From Hyphomonadaceae bacterium (GTDB lineage: Bacteria; Pseudomonadota; Alphaproteobacteria; Caulobacterales; Aquidulcibacteraceae), in the NCBI GenBank assembly GCA_022841905.1, contig JALHQO010000012.1, positions 1-64,000 on the forward strand: a stretch of 64,000 nucleotides of DNA. The letters run 5' to 3'. The position numbers were made by a program, and so were the translations under genes. The notes beneath the pieces were generated by a model. That model was not told the DNA's origin. It did no database searches and saw only the letters and a program-made list of their open reading frames with translations. Below, in pieces: positions 51,149 to 60,281 of the stretch. Positions within the stretch are counted from its first letter, which is position 1. Every line of letters starts with the position of its first letter.

Positions 51149-52693
51149 ATGCGCATTCACCCTACCATAGATCGACGCGCGCTGCTGATGAGCGGCGCAG
51201 CCCTCCTCGCCAGCGGCGCGAGCGCGCACGCGCAAAGCGCGAACGCTGACGACGATTTCCGCGCGCTCGTCGAGCGCCTGGCCGATCGCTCGCGCACCAG
51301 CCGCGCCTTCCTGCTTCGTCGCTACGACGCCTCGCGCCTCTCTCCGCGCGGACGCATCCTGTACGACGCCATTCTCCCAGGCGCCGAAGCGGACGCAAAT
51401 CTGTCGCGCATGCGTTGGGGCAGCACAGGCAACCCCTACGCCGTCACGCATCGCTATGGCGCCTACCGCCGTGCCGCTGAACTGCGCCCCGACGATTATT
51501 TCCGCACACTGGTGCGCGCCGTCGATCGCGAGACGCGCCAAATGCAGGCCGACGCCGATCGAGGCGTGATCGCGCCGGATTTCGCGCTAGCCGCAACCGA
51601 GCCCGCAGTGGCGCAAGCGGCGCAGCGTGTGGCCGAACGCGGCAGTGAACGCGAATTAGCCGAAGCGCTGCAGCGCCAGGTAGAGGCCGTTCAAGCCCTG
51701 CGCGTCCGCGCCGGCAGCGAACCCGGCATGTGGCGCCTACCCGATGGCGACGATTTCTACGCCGCAGCGCTGCAATTCCATCTCGGCGCGCCGGTCGATC
51801 CGCGCGCAGCGCACGAGCGCGCGCTGGATCGCTGCCGCGATCTGCAAGCCGAAGCCGACACGCTATTGCGCGCTCAGGGGCTGACGCGCGGCGGCGTGGG
51901 TGAACGCTTGCGCGTCTTAGCGCACGATCCGCGCTTCCTCTATTCTGCTGACGACGCCGGCAAAGATCGCGCTGTCGCCGACATGGCCGAGCGGTTGGCG
52001 CGCGCAAGGCTGTTGCTGGCCGATGTGATTGCCGATGCAGCGACGACGCCAGCGGACGTGCGCCGCCTCCCCGCCAATCTCGAAGCCAATGGCGCGGCGG
52101 GCCGCAGGCGCGGCACGGCGTACGAGGTCGACCTGAGCGCGCCCCGCGCCAGCTGGACGCTGCCGAGCGTCGTCCATCACGAACTCATCCCCGGCCACAT
52201 CTACCAAGCACCGTTCGCCAACGCCGCCAGCGTGTCGGCGCTGCAAGAACGCTACGCCAACGGCTACCTCGAAGGCTGGTCGACCTACGCTGAAGTTCTT
52301 GCAGCCGAGCACGGCGCCTTCGAAGGCGATCCGCTCGCCCGCATCGGCTATCTGCAATGGATGCTGTTCCGGATGGCGCGCGTGGTCGCCGACACTGGAA
52401 TGCACGCCCTGCATTGGAGCCGCGAGCACGCCATCGCGCAGATGCAAGAGTTACAGGGCGAAAGCATCGCTTTCGTGAGCATCGAAGAAGACGTGCTGCG
52501 CTTTTGCGTGCAGCCGGGCTTCTACACAGCGCAAGGCCTGGCGGCGCTGCACATCGAGGATCTCCGCGCGCGTACCCGCCGCGAGGCGCGTGATCGCTTC
52601 AGCCTGCAGCGCTTCCACACCGCCATGCTCGAACACGGCCCCCTCTCTCCGCCAGGCCTTGAACAAGCCGCGCGCGCGGCATTCATCGCATAA
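51149..52693 (+). CDS. Exported DUF885 protein, putative metallopeptidase
   Basis: A 514-residue protein. The N-terminus (IDRRALLMSGAALLASGASAHAQ) looks like a Tat signal with RR and an AxA cleavage site. The family hallmark is HHELIPGHIYQ (near residue 347), a HExxxGH-like zinc-binding motif of the DUF885 group, with a downstream glutamate in GYLEGWSTYAEVLAAE. Related proteins are thought to be peptidases, but few have been studied. Start at ATG 51149. No obvious partner gene; convergent with the TonB receptor. Confidence 0.8.
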   Translation: MRIHPTIDRRALLMSGAALLASGASAHAQSANADDDFRALVERLADRSRTSRAFLLRRYDASRLSPRGRILYDAILPGAEADANLSRMRWGSTGNPYAVTHRYGAYRRAAELRPDDYFRTLVRAVDRETRQMQADADRGVIAPDFALAATEPAVAQAAQRVAERGSERELAEALQRQVEAVQALRVRAGSEPGMWRLPDGDDFYAAALQFHLGAPVDPRAAHERALDRCRDLQAEADTLLRAQGLTRGGVGERLRVLAHDPRFLYSADDAGKDRAVADMAERLARARLLLADVIADAATTPADVRRLPANLEANGAAGRRRGTAYEVDLSAPRASWTLPSVVHHELIPGHIYQAPFANAASVSALQERYANGYLEGWSTYAEVLAAEHGAFEGDPLARIGYLQWMLFRMARVVADTGMHALHWSREHAIAQMQELQGESIAFVSIEEDVLRFCVQPGFYTAQGLAALHIEDLRARTRREARDRFSLQRFHTAMLEHGPLSPPGLEQAARAAFIA

Positions 52694-52698
52694 GAAAA

Positions 52699-52724
52699 GG
52701 GCGCCGGCATGAAAGCCGACGCCC
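52699..52724 (-). terminator. Terminator between DUF885 and TonB receptor genes
   Basis: A stem of GGGCG and CGGC with GCCG and CGCCC (one mismatch) around a six-base loop is followed, on the minus strand, by TTTTCTTA. It ends the TonB receptor transcript and may also work for the convergent gene. Confidence 0.7.
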
Positions 52725-52748
52725 AATTAAGTCCGATGCTTGGAGGAA

Positions 52749-55517
52749 TTAGTTCGTGTAACGGAAGCCCAGGAAGAACGAGCGGCCGTAGTGGTGATAG
52801 AACGACAGACGATCGTCCGGCGTCAGGTACTGATCGTTGACTTCGTCGGTCAGGTTCACGCCTTCGAAGGTCAGCGCGAAGTTGTCGTTGATGTTCCAGC
52901 GCGCTGATGCATCGACATTGAGTGTGTCAGCGGTTTCTTCGGTTAAGTTACCGTTGCGGCCTGGCAGCGTCGTTGGATAGGAGCTGCGATAGGCCGCCGA
53001 CACGCGAGCGCTGAAGCGATCGTCTTCATAGTAGACGGTTCCGTTCCACGAACGGTCGGAGAGCTGCAGCAACGGACCAGTGATGGTCGGATTGCCGAGT
53101 CCGTCGACGTACTGCACGTCGGACTCCAGTATACGCGTGTAGTTCGCCAGCACGCCGAAGTTCGACCAGAAGCCTTCCATCCAGAAGAATGGCAGCTGCA
53201 AGCCAATTTCGAAGCCGCTGACGGGGCCGCCAGGGGTGTTGCGCGGCAAGTTGAAGGCCCAATCGACACTTGCGTTGCAGCCCACTGTCGCGCCGCAAGC
53301 GGCGGTCGCAACGCTATCGGGCAAGCCGAGCGAATTGCCTGTGAACGGGCGATCTTCGCGCACCGTTTGAATGAAGGAGTCGATGTCGCGGTGGAAGTAG
53401 GCCGCCGACAACAGACCACCTTCAGTGAAGTACCACTCGGCGCTGAAGTCGTACGCATCAGCGGTGGTGGGCTCGAGCGCCGGGTTGCCGGCAGTCACCG
53501 TGCGGTTGGCGCCGCTAACACTGACGGCTGCGCCCGGCGCCAGGAAGCCCAGGTTGGGACGCGCCAGCACCTGCGCTGCCGCAAAGCGGAAGAGCAGATC
53601 GTCCACCGGCTCGAACACCATGTTCATCGACGGCAGCGTGTTCGTGTAGGTGCGATCGACGGTCGACAGCACCGGCACGCCGCCGCTGAATGTGTAGCCC
53701 GTGCTGGTCTGATCGGTCTCGACGTAGCGGACGCCGAAATTGCCGCGGAAGCGCCCTTCCGAGCTGGACCAATCGATCTGCACATAGCCGCCCGTCGTGT
53801 CCTCGCCGATCGAATTGTTGTTGCCGAGCGCCGGCTGGATGCCCATCGGGAACACCGCCGTGTTGTAGAGATCCCAGAGCGATGCTGCAGCATTGATATC
53901 CGGCACCAGCCATGAAGTCGGCAGGCCAGCCGGCAGGCTGAGCCCTTGGCCGCTCATGCTGAGGATGTAGCTGTAGTTCGCGATCGGCGTGCCTGAGGCG
54001 AAACCTGGAATCACCGTTTCCTGGTTCGATGCGGTGCCGTTGGAGCGGCGCAGCTCCGTCGTTTCAAATTCATAGCTGCGCCAGTTGAGACCGCCGGTCA
54101 GCGTGAAAATCTCGTTCACGTCGAACTCGAGATCACCATTGATAGTCTCATAGGTGTTAAGCGCCGTCTGTGGACGCAAGCGGATCTGCGAGAGAGTCCA
54201 TGTCGAGGGCGCCGTCAAATTGGTGGCGCCGTAGGTGATCAGTGGCAGGCGATTGTCGCCACGGAAATCGTAGGTGTAGCCGTTGATGTTGTTGGCATCG
54301 AACAACAGCGTCGTCTGCACCGGATTCTGGTGGTCGGATTCCGCCGTGCCAGCCATGCCACGGAAACGCAGACGATCGGAGAAGTCATGCTCAATGTTCA
54401 AGCTCAGCTGCGTGAACTCCGTCGACAATTCGTCGAAACGCAATTCCGAGCGGATATCGACGCCGTTGAAGACGCCGTACACGAGCGAACTGCCCTGGAT
54501 CTGAGCGTCGGTGACTGAGACGCCGCCAATACCCGACGCGCCGTTGGTGCTGAACACAGGCGCCTGCAGGAACGCCTCGCTGCGCGTGCCTTCGAAGTTC
54601 GCGTAAAGCGCGCTCAGCGTGATTTCGGTGGCGTTGCTTGGACGCCATTGCAGCGCGCCGGTGACGCCCAATCGTTCTTGTTCGTGTTCGTAAACATCGT
54701 AGCGCGGCAGACGCGGACGGAATGCAGCATTCAGCTCCGCAAGCGTATAGCCGGTAGTTTCGGAGCCGAAACCGGCGCCGGAGCCTGTACCGTTTTGCCA
54801 GCGCACCGTGCTCGCGCCCTCTTCGAGCGAGTTGCGCTCACTGTAAGCGACCGACAGCAACGCGCCGATATTGCCCCAGCGATTGGCGATCAGGAACGCC
54901 ATCCGCGGATCGGTGCTTTCCGAGAGATCGTTGTAGTGCAGCTGGCCCGATGCGGCCATTGTGAAGCCGTCATAGTCGAATGGCAGCGCCGTTTGCAGAT
55001 CGACGGTCGCGCCGAGCGAGCCTTCTTCAACTTCCGCTGATGCGCTCTTGCGCACGGTGATTGAGTTGAAGAGTTCCGAGGCGAAAACGTTGAAGTCGAA
55101 CGAGCGCGCACGGTTGGTGCCGCCGACAGCGTCGGTACCGCCGGTGGTGGCCAGCGTTTCCATGCCGTTGATGCGCACGCGGGTGAATTGCGCGCCCAAG
55201 CCGCGCACCGAAATCTGGCGACCTTCGCCAGCGTCGCGGGTGATGGCGACGCCTGGAATGCGCTGGATCGATTCGGAGAGGTTCAGGTCAGGAAAGTCGG
55301 CGATATCTTCCGCCAAGATCACATCAACGGCGCCAGTCTCCTCGCGCTTCACGTCGATGGCGGCTTCCAAGGAGCCCCGGAAGCCGGTGATGACGATCTC
55401 TTCTTCTTCGTCTTGCGCGTACGCGGCGCCGGCCGGCAGGCCGACGGCCATGCCGAGGGCGATCAACGATGCGCCGCTCCATCCCCAAAAGCTCTTCGAT
55501 GATTTCTTCGCCGCCAT
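52749..55517 (-). CDS. TonB-dependent receptor, Xanthomonas-Caulobacter class
   Basis: A 922-residue outer-membrane transporter. A signal peptide (cleavage after AYA near residue 34) is followed by a short linker, VVDVILAEDIADFPDLNLSESIQRIPGVAI and RQISVRGLGAQFTRVRINGMETLATTGG, the plug domain of the TonB-Xanth-Caul group, which often takes up sugars or plant oligosaccharides. The rest is a 22-strand barrel ending with an aromatic strand (FFLGFRYTN). Two palindromic operator copies lie at 55593-55625 upstream, suggesting control by a LacI-type sugar regulator. No substrate is known. Confidence 0.93.
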   Translation of the reverse strand: MAAKKSSKSFWGWSGASLIALGMAVGLPAGAAYAQDEEEEIVITGFRGSLEAAIDVKREETGAVDVILAEDIADFPDLNLSESIQRIPGVAITRDAGEGRQISVRGLGAQFTRVRINGMETLATTGGTDAVGGTNRARSFDFNVFASELFNSITVRKSASAEVEEGSLGATVDLQTALPFDYDGFTMAASGQLHYNDLSESTDPRMAFLIANRWGNIGALLSVAYSERNSLEEGASTVRWQNGTGSGAGFGSETTGYTLAELNAAFRPRLPRYDVYEHEQERLGVTGALQWRPSNATEITLSALYANFEGTRSEAFLQAPVFSTNGASGIGGVSVTDAQIQGSSLVYGVFNGVDIRSELRFDELSTEFTQLSLNIEHDFSDRLRFRGMAGTAESDHQNPVQTTLLFDANNINGYTYDFRGDNRLPLITYGATNLTAPSTWTLSQIRLRPQTALNTYETINGDLEFDVNEIFTLTGGLNWRSYEFETTELRRSNGTASNQETVIPGFASGTPIANYSYILSMSGQGLSLPAGLPTSWLVPDINAAASLWDLYNTAVFPMGIQPALGNNNSIGEDTTGGYVQIDWSSSEGRFRGNFGVRYVETDQTSTGYTFSGGVPVLSTVDRTYTNTLPSMNMVFEPVDDLLFRFAAAQVLARPNLGFLAPGAAVSVSGANRTVTAGNPALEPTTADAYDFSAEWYFTEGGLLSAAYFHRDIDSFIQTVREDRPFTGNSLGLPDSVATAACGATVGCNASVDWAFNLPRNTPGGPVSGFEIGLQLPFFWMEGFWSNFGVLANYTRILESDVQYVDGLGNPTITGPLLQLSDRSWNGTVYYEDDRFSARVSAAYRSSYPTTLPGRNGNLTEETADTLNVDASARWNINDNFALTFEGVNLTDEVNDQYLTPDDRLSFYHHYGRSFFLGFRYTN

Positions 55518-55592
55518 GACGGTCCCTCCCCGGTAGGCCCAGGCGGAGGGGCAGCGTTGGCCCCAACCCTAAAAGCCGCGTTTCTTCCCTAT

Positions 55593-55640
55593 GACACCGT
55601 TATCTTTGATTTTGCCACCGGTGTCTTTTTCAAGATAACG
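55593..55640 (-). promoter_or_regulatory. Tandem palindromic operators before TonB receptor
   Basis: Two related 12-base palindromes, GACACCGTTATC (55593-55604) and GCCACCGGTGTC (55614-55625), repeat the ideal GACACCGGTGTC. A wider inverted repeat CGTTATCTT / AAGATAACG (55598-55606, 55632-55640) interlocks with them. They are 76-124 bases before the receptor start. The shape suggests a LacI-family or similar dimer; no such gene is in the window. Confidence 0.5.
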
Positions 55641-55731
55641 CAGAAACAGGCGTCATTGGCAAGGCCCCTCTCGTCGATCAGGGAAGGCTTCGCCCCCGGG
55701 GTGTGTCCGGGGCGCCGCACGCGCCGAGACC

Positions 55732-57396
55732 TCAAAGAGTCGAATGAGAAATACGTCCGCCGGAGACGGTAAGCACCGCCTGGGCGGTCGGAATCGCTTC
55801 CGGTGGCGCTTCCATCAGATCGACCGAGCAGACACTGACGTCCGCCCGTTTCCCGACCTCCAGCACGCCGCGCTCCCCCTCCTCGAAGGCCGAATAGGCC
55901 CCGCCCGCGGTCAGCATGGTCAGCGCTTGGGCGCGGCTCAGCGTGTGTTCGGGATGCCAGTCGGGACCGGCGAAACCGTTGAGGTCGTGGCGGTGAGCGG
56001 CGGCGTAGAACTCGATCAACGGATCCCCGCGCTCGACCGGGGCGTCGCTACCAGCGGCGAGGATCGCGCCGGAGTCGAGCAACGCCTTCCAGGCGTAGGC
56101 GCCACTTAGACGACCTGCGCCGAGCCGCGAGGGCGCAAAGTGCAGATCGCTAATGGCATGCGAGGGCTGCATCGACGCAATCACGCCCATGGCGGCAAAG
56201 CGCGGCAGGTCTTCCGGCGCGATCACCTGCGCATGCTCGATCCGCCAGCGCGCGGCGCGCAAAGCCTCGGCATTGTCGGCGAAGGTGTCACGATAGGCGT
56301 CCAGCACGAGCCGATTGCCGCGATCGCCGATGGCGTGGGTGGCGACTTGCACATTGCGCTCGCGCGCACGGCGCAGGATCGCACGCAAGTCCTCGACAGA
56401 GGTCACCAAGAGACCATCGCTCGGCGCGTCGCTATAGCGCTCCAACAAGGCGGCCCCTCGCGAGCCGAGCGCGCCATCCATGTAGAGCTTCACGCCGCGC
56501 ACATGGACTTGGCCGGTGTCATCGACATAAGGCCCGCGTTCAAACACGGGCTCAGAATCGTCGGGCGTTAAGTAGAGATTGGCCCAAAGCGGCAAATCAC
56601 CGGTCGCCGCCAAATCGGCGAAAAACTGGGCCTCCGCGCCGCTCGTGCTCATATTGCAGACGCCGGTCCACCCGCGTGAAGCGTAGAGCTGGGCGCCGCG
56701 CGACAAGGCCTCGCGCATCATTGCCGGCGTCGGCGCAGGCAAGCGCGCCTGCACCAGGCCGGCGGCGTTGTCGATCAACATGCCAGTGGCGGCGCCGGAC
56801 GGATCACGCTCGATGCGTCCGCCGGCGGGATCGGGCGTGCCGTTCTCTATACCCCCTAAAGTGAGCGCCGCGCTGTTGGCGACGATGGCGTGACCATCGA
56901 TACGCTCCAACACCACAGGACGATCGCTGACTACTGCGTCGAGGTCGGCACGCGTAGGGAAGCGGCGCTCGGGCCAATGCGTTTCGATCCAACCTCGACC
57001 GATGATCGGGCCGGTTGGATTTGCGCTCGCATAATCACGCAAACGCTGCTGCATCGCCGCGATCGACTCGACGCCGACGAGATCGAGCAACATGGCCTGC
57101 GCACCGACGCCGGACAAATGGACGTGCGCGTCGGTAAAACCCGGAAACGCCGCCGCGCCGCCAAGGTCGATTTCGCGCACGCCACGCGCCCCGCTGCGCG
57201 CTTCATCCAACGCGCCGGCAAAGAGAATGCGGCCCTCGCTGATGCGCAACGCTTCAACACGAGGGTTGGCCGCGACCCCAGTGTAAATCGGCCCGCCAAA
57301 GATCAGCAGATCGTGGGCGCTGGTACTGCGCGCACAGCCCGCAGCTAGCGCGGCGATTGAAAGTTGGCCGAAGCGGCGGCGGCTGAGGTGCATCAT
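55732..57396 (-). CDS. Amidohydrolase (YtcJ-like), Tat lipoprotein
   Basis: A 554-residue metal-dependent amidohydrolase. The start is ATG 57396 behind GGGGAGA. The N-terminus combines a Tat motif (SRRRFGQLSIAALAAGC) with a lipobox, so it is a lipoprotein exported folded. The metal site begins with GFTDAHVHL (His-x-His), continues with the bridging-region residues and HAIGDRGNRLVLD, and ends at DAPVERGDP with the catalytic aspartate. It is of the YtcJ / exoenzyme-regulatory AepA group, whose natural substrates are poorly known. TsaD ends 59 bases upstream. Confidence 0.87.
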   Translation of the reverse strand: MMHLSRRRFGQLSIAALAAGCARSTSAHDLLIFGGPIYTGVAANPRVEALRISEGRILFAGALDEARSGARGVREIDLGGAAAFPGFTDAHVHLSGVGAQAMLLDLVGVESIAAMQQRLRDYASANPTGPIIGRGWIETHWPERRFPTRADLDAVVSDRPVVLERIDGHAIVANSAALTLGGIENGTPDPAGGRIERDPSGAATGMLIDNAAGLVQARLPAPTPAMMREALSRGAQLYASRGWTGVCNMSTSGAEAQFFADLAATGDLPLWANLYLTPDDSEPVFERGPYVDDTGQVHVRGVKLYMDGALGSRGAALLERYSDAPSDGLLVTSVEDLRAILRRARERNVQVATHAIGDRGNRLVLDAYRDTFADNAEALRAARWRIEHAQVIAPEDLPRFAAMGVIASMQPSHAISDLHFAPSRLGAGRLSGAYAWKALLDSGAILAAGSDAPVERGDPLIEFYAAAHRHDLNGFAGPDWHPEHTLSRAQALTMLTAGGAYSAFEEGERGVLEVGKRADVSVCSVDLMEAPPEAIPTAQAVLTVSGGRISHSTL

Positions 57397-57454
57397 GGGT
57401 TCTCCCCTTTCGGTCAGGGGTAACGCCGCGCGCGTGCGGATCAAGACGAAAGCA

Positions 57455-58489
57455 TCAGCCCGCTTGGTTGGGCCGATAATTAGCGCCGCGCCGGCCGAGC
57501 GGCGCATTCGGCGTGGCGTCGAGGTCGAGCGTGCTTTGCGCGCCTTCGCGTAACTTGTACTGCGCCAAACCGGCTACCATCGCAGCGTTGTCGGTGCAGA
57601 GTTTCGGCGGCGTCAACGTCACCGCAATGCCGCGCTGAGCGGCCTCGCGCGGCAATTCCTCACGTAACAGCGTGTTGCACGCCACGCCACCTGCGACGCT
57701 CACGCGAGTCACGCCGCGTTGCTCGGCTGCGGCTAACGTCTTTGCCACCAACACATCTACCACCGCGCGCTCGAAGCTCGCAGCAACATCGGGCGCGCCG
57801 CCCTGTGATTGCAGTTTCTCCGCCACCATCCGCACCGGGGTCTTCAAACCGCTAAAGCTGAAGTTGAGCGTGCCATCCTTCAGCTTCGGACGCGGAAACG
57901 CGTACGCGCGCGGATTGCCCCGGCGCGCGAGCGCATCCACTTGCGCACCGGCCGGAAATGGCAAGCCGAGATACGAGCCGACTTTATCGAACGCTTCGCC
58001 AGCGCTGTCGTCTAGCGTGCGGCCGATCACTTCGTAATCGCCCATGCCGTGCACGTGGATCAGCGCATTGTGGCCGCCAGCGACAGCGAGACAGATGTGT
58101 TCGTTGAACAAATCGGGATTGGTCATGATCGCAGAGAAGATGTGCGCTTCGACGTGATGCACCGGGATAAGCGGCAAGCCTTGCGACACTGCCAGCCCGC
58201 GCGCTGTGGAGACACCAACGACGACTGAGCGGATTAGCCCGTGCTGATTATTGCAGGCGACAGCGGAGATATCGCTTAAGCCCACCCCCGCTTCATCGAG
58301 CGCCTGCTCCACCACCTTCATGATGACTTCGGCGTGACGGCGCGCAGCAAGCTCGGGCACAACGCCGTTGAACGCCTCGTGCGTCTGCTTTTGCCCCCAC
58401 ACGACACTGGAGCGCACATTGAAGTCAGCATCGACCACTGCCGCCGCCGTATCGTCGCACGCCGTTTCAATACCGAGAACGAGGCCCAT
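57455..58489 (-). CDS. tsaD: TsaD, t6A transferase subunit
   Basis: A 344-residue ASKHA-fold protein that transfers threonylcarbamoyl to A37 of tRNAs reading ANN codons. It begins LGIETACDDTAAAVV, has the metal-binding HHVEAHIFSA (H111, H115), the phosphate loops AVAGGHNALIHV and GEAFDKVGSYLGL, and TDNAAMVAGLAQ near the end. It overlaps tsaB by one base. The run tsaC-tsaE-tsaB-tsaD contains every t6A subunit. Confidence 0.95.
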   Translation of the reverse strand: MGLVLGIETACDDTAAAVVDADFNVRSSVVWGQKQTHEAFNGVVPELAARRHAEVIMKVVEQALDEAGVGLSDISAVACNNQHGLIRSVVVGVSTARGLAVSQGLPLIPVHHVEAHIFSAIMTNPDLFNEHICLAVAGGHNALIHVHGMGDYEVIGRTLDDSAGEAFDKVGSYLGLPFPAGAQVDALARRGNPRAYAFPRPKLKDGTLNFSFSGLKTPVRMVAEKLQSQGGAPDVAASFERAVVDVLVAKTLAAAEQRGVTRVSVAGGVACNTLLREELPREAAQRGIAVTLTPPKLCTDNAAMVAGLAQYKLREGAQSTLDLDATPNAPLGRRGANYRPNQAG

Positions 58490-59034
58490 CAGCGCTTCGC
58501 TCCGGTAAGAAATTCCTGGAAATACGTGGTGCGCAATTCGAGTGGATCGCCGACTTCGCCGGCTGAGAGCTTTTCATAGCCAAGCTTCAGCATTTCACCG
58601 AGCCACGCGCGCCGTGTTTCAAGATAGGTCTCCGCGTCAACGTCGGCGAATAGATTGACAGTGAAACCCGGCGCGTCGTCACCTTCCGCCACCGTCTTGC
58701 CGAGTTGGTCGATGAAAGCGACGCCGGCCGCGTCAAGACGCCGTCCAATCTCGAAACCCGAGGCGCCGAATACGCGCACGCCAGCGCCGAATGCTAAGGC
58801 GGCGCAATAGGTGACGGCGATGCGCGTCGCGGTCCATGAGCCGGGACCGGTGTTGAGGACGATGGCGTCGAGCTCATCCGGCTTCACGTCGGCTTGCTCG
58901 AAAACCCGATCAACACTTGAGTACACCGAGCGCACCGCCCCGCGTCCCGAGATGCCGGACGCGTAGAGTGTTTCATCGCCACGTTGCAGCGCAGTGATTG
59001 AAAAGCGCCCACTGGCGTCGAGTGCGAGGATCAT
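58489..59034 (-). CDS. tsaB: TsaB, t6A complex subunit
   Basis: A 181-residue protein, the N-terminal half of the ASKHA fold with ILALDASGRFSITAL, and NTGPGSWTATRIAVTYCAALAF, the family signature (normally GPGSFTGLRIG). It lacks the enzyme's active site and supports TsaD. It is shorter than the E. coli protein (231 residues) but has the usual shape for alphaproteobacteria. It overlaps tsaE by four bases. Confidence 0.88.
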   Translation of the reverse strand: MILALDASGRFSITALQRGDETLYASGISGRGAVRSVYSSVDRVFEQADVKPDELDAIVLNTGPGSWTATRIAVTYCAALAFGAGVRVFGASGFEIGRRLDAAGVAFIDQLGKTVAEGDDAPGFTVNLFADVDAETYLETRRAWLGEMLKLGYEKLSAGEVGDPLELRTTYFQEFLTGAKR

Positions 59035-59477
59035 GGCTTCGCCTCGGTCTCGACAACGCGTTCGTCTTCACCTTCACCCGGGGCGATTGTGACCTTGTAG
59101 TGCGGACGGCGCAGCGCGCTCTCGATGCGTTCGCCCCACTCCAACACGTGCACGCCATGCTCCAGCAACGATTCCATCAGCCAAGCGAGATCATCGTCCG
59201 ACAATGTCTGCATACGGAAGAGATCGTAGTGAAGCACCGTCTCGCGGCCCGCGAATTGGTGGACAATGTCGTAGGCCGGGCTTGCCACATCGTCCTCTTC
59301 GCCGCCGCCGAGCTCAGCGACGATGCCCTTGGCGAAATAGGTCTTGCCGGCCCCCATCGGCCCGCACAGGAGCACCACGTCGCCTGCGCGCAAAACGCGC
59401 GCAAAGGCGCGGCCGAGCGCTACCGTCTCGGCGGTCGAGTGCGTCACGTGGCGCGCGGGAGGCGAGAGGGCAGTCAC
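59031..59477 (-). CDS. tsaE: TsaE, t6A ATPase subunit
   Basis: A 148-residue P-loop ATPase. Walker A is GPMGAGKTYFAKG (39-51), followed by SPAYDIVHQF and the acid block in YDLFRM, and LEWGERI near the end. TsaE gives ATP-driven turnover to the TsaB-TsaD complex. The start is GTG at 59477. It overlaps tsaB and follows tsaC. Confidence 0.93.
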   Translation of the reverse strand: MTALSPPARHVTHSTAETVALGRAFARVLRAGDVVLLCGPMGAGKTYFAKGIVAELGGGEEDDVASPAYDIVHQFAGRETVLHYDLFRMQTLSDDDLAWLMESLLEHGVHVLEWGERIESALRRPHYKVTIAPGEGEDERVVETEAKP

Positions 59478-59530
59478 GCGCGGAGAGGTAGGCGATGCGG
59501 GACGCCTTGCAAAGGCGCTGCGGCGCCGCG

Positions 59531-60160
59531 TCAGGGCATCCCAAGTGCGCGCCTGATCGCCGCGAACGGGATGGCGCCTTCGCGGATAAGCTTCAATTCG
59601 CCAATCAGGTCCACGACCGTCGACGCTTGCGCCAACGGCGATGGTCCGCCGTTGATGAGCAGGCTCGGCTGTTCGACAGCATCGGCGAACGCGGCCTCAG
59701 CCGAGGCCCGATCGGTCGCGGCGGCCAAGCCGGAGACATTGGCGCTCGTGGTGGTGATCGGGTGGCCGAGCAGTTTGCAAAGCGCCGGCCCAAACGGATG
59801 GCCCGGCACGCGGATGCCGATGCCCGGAAACCCCGCCTGCAGCGCCGCTGGCAGCACGCCCTTGGATGCACACACCAATGTCAAAGCGCCCGGCAGGAAC
59901 GCTTGCGCCAACGCCTCTGCGCGCGCGTCGATCTCCACGTAGGCGCGAGCTTGCTCAAGATCGGCGACACAGAGCGAGAGCGGCTTGTCCGCCCCCCGCC
60001 CCTTGGCGGCGTAGGCCGCGCCGACGCCTTCCGCTGAAATCGCGCTGACGCCGAGGGCGTACAACGTATCGGTCGGATAGATAATGGCGCGCCCGGCGCG
60101 GATCTCCGCCGCCGCTTCGCGCAACGCCAAGTCTTGCTCACTCCAGGCGATGACCCGCAT
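59531..60160 (-). CDS. tsaC: TsaC (Sua5/YrdC), threonylcarbamoyl-AMP synthase
   Basis: A 209-residue protein of the YrdC fold that makes threonylcarbamoyl-adenylate from threonine, bicarbonate and ATP. Visible signatures are YPTDTLYALGVSA, ADKPLSLCV, LPGALTLVC and TTTSANVSGLAA. It is a stand-alone YrdC domain, so TsaC rather than the longer Sua5 form with a C-terminal domain. Neighbours are tsaE, tsaB and tsaD. Confidence 0.94.
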   Translation of the reverse strand: MRVIAWSEQDLALREAAAEIRAGRAIIYPTDTLYALGVSAISAEGVGAAYAAKGRGADKPLSLCVADLEQARAYVEIDARAEALAQAFLPGALTLVCASKGVLPAALQAGFPGIGIRVPGHPFGPALCKLLGHPITTTSANVSGLAAATDRASAEAAFADAVEQPSLLINGGPSPLAQASTVVDLIGELKLIREGAIPFAAIRRALGMP

Positions 60161-60281
60161 GGACGGTGTTTCAGCACATGCGCCCTGCCCGATCCAGCGA
60201 CCGTGCGCGCGGCAATTGTGCTGACGATGGCTGACCGCCTAGTATTGTCAGCGCGGCGCAGAGCCGGGACCGGAGCGGATC

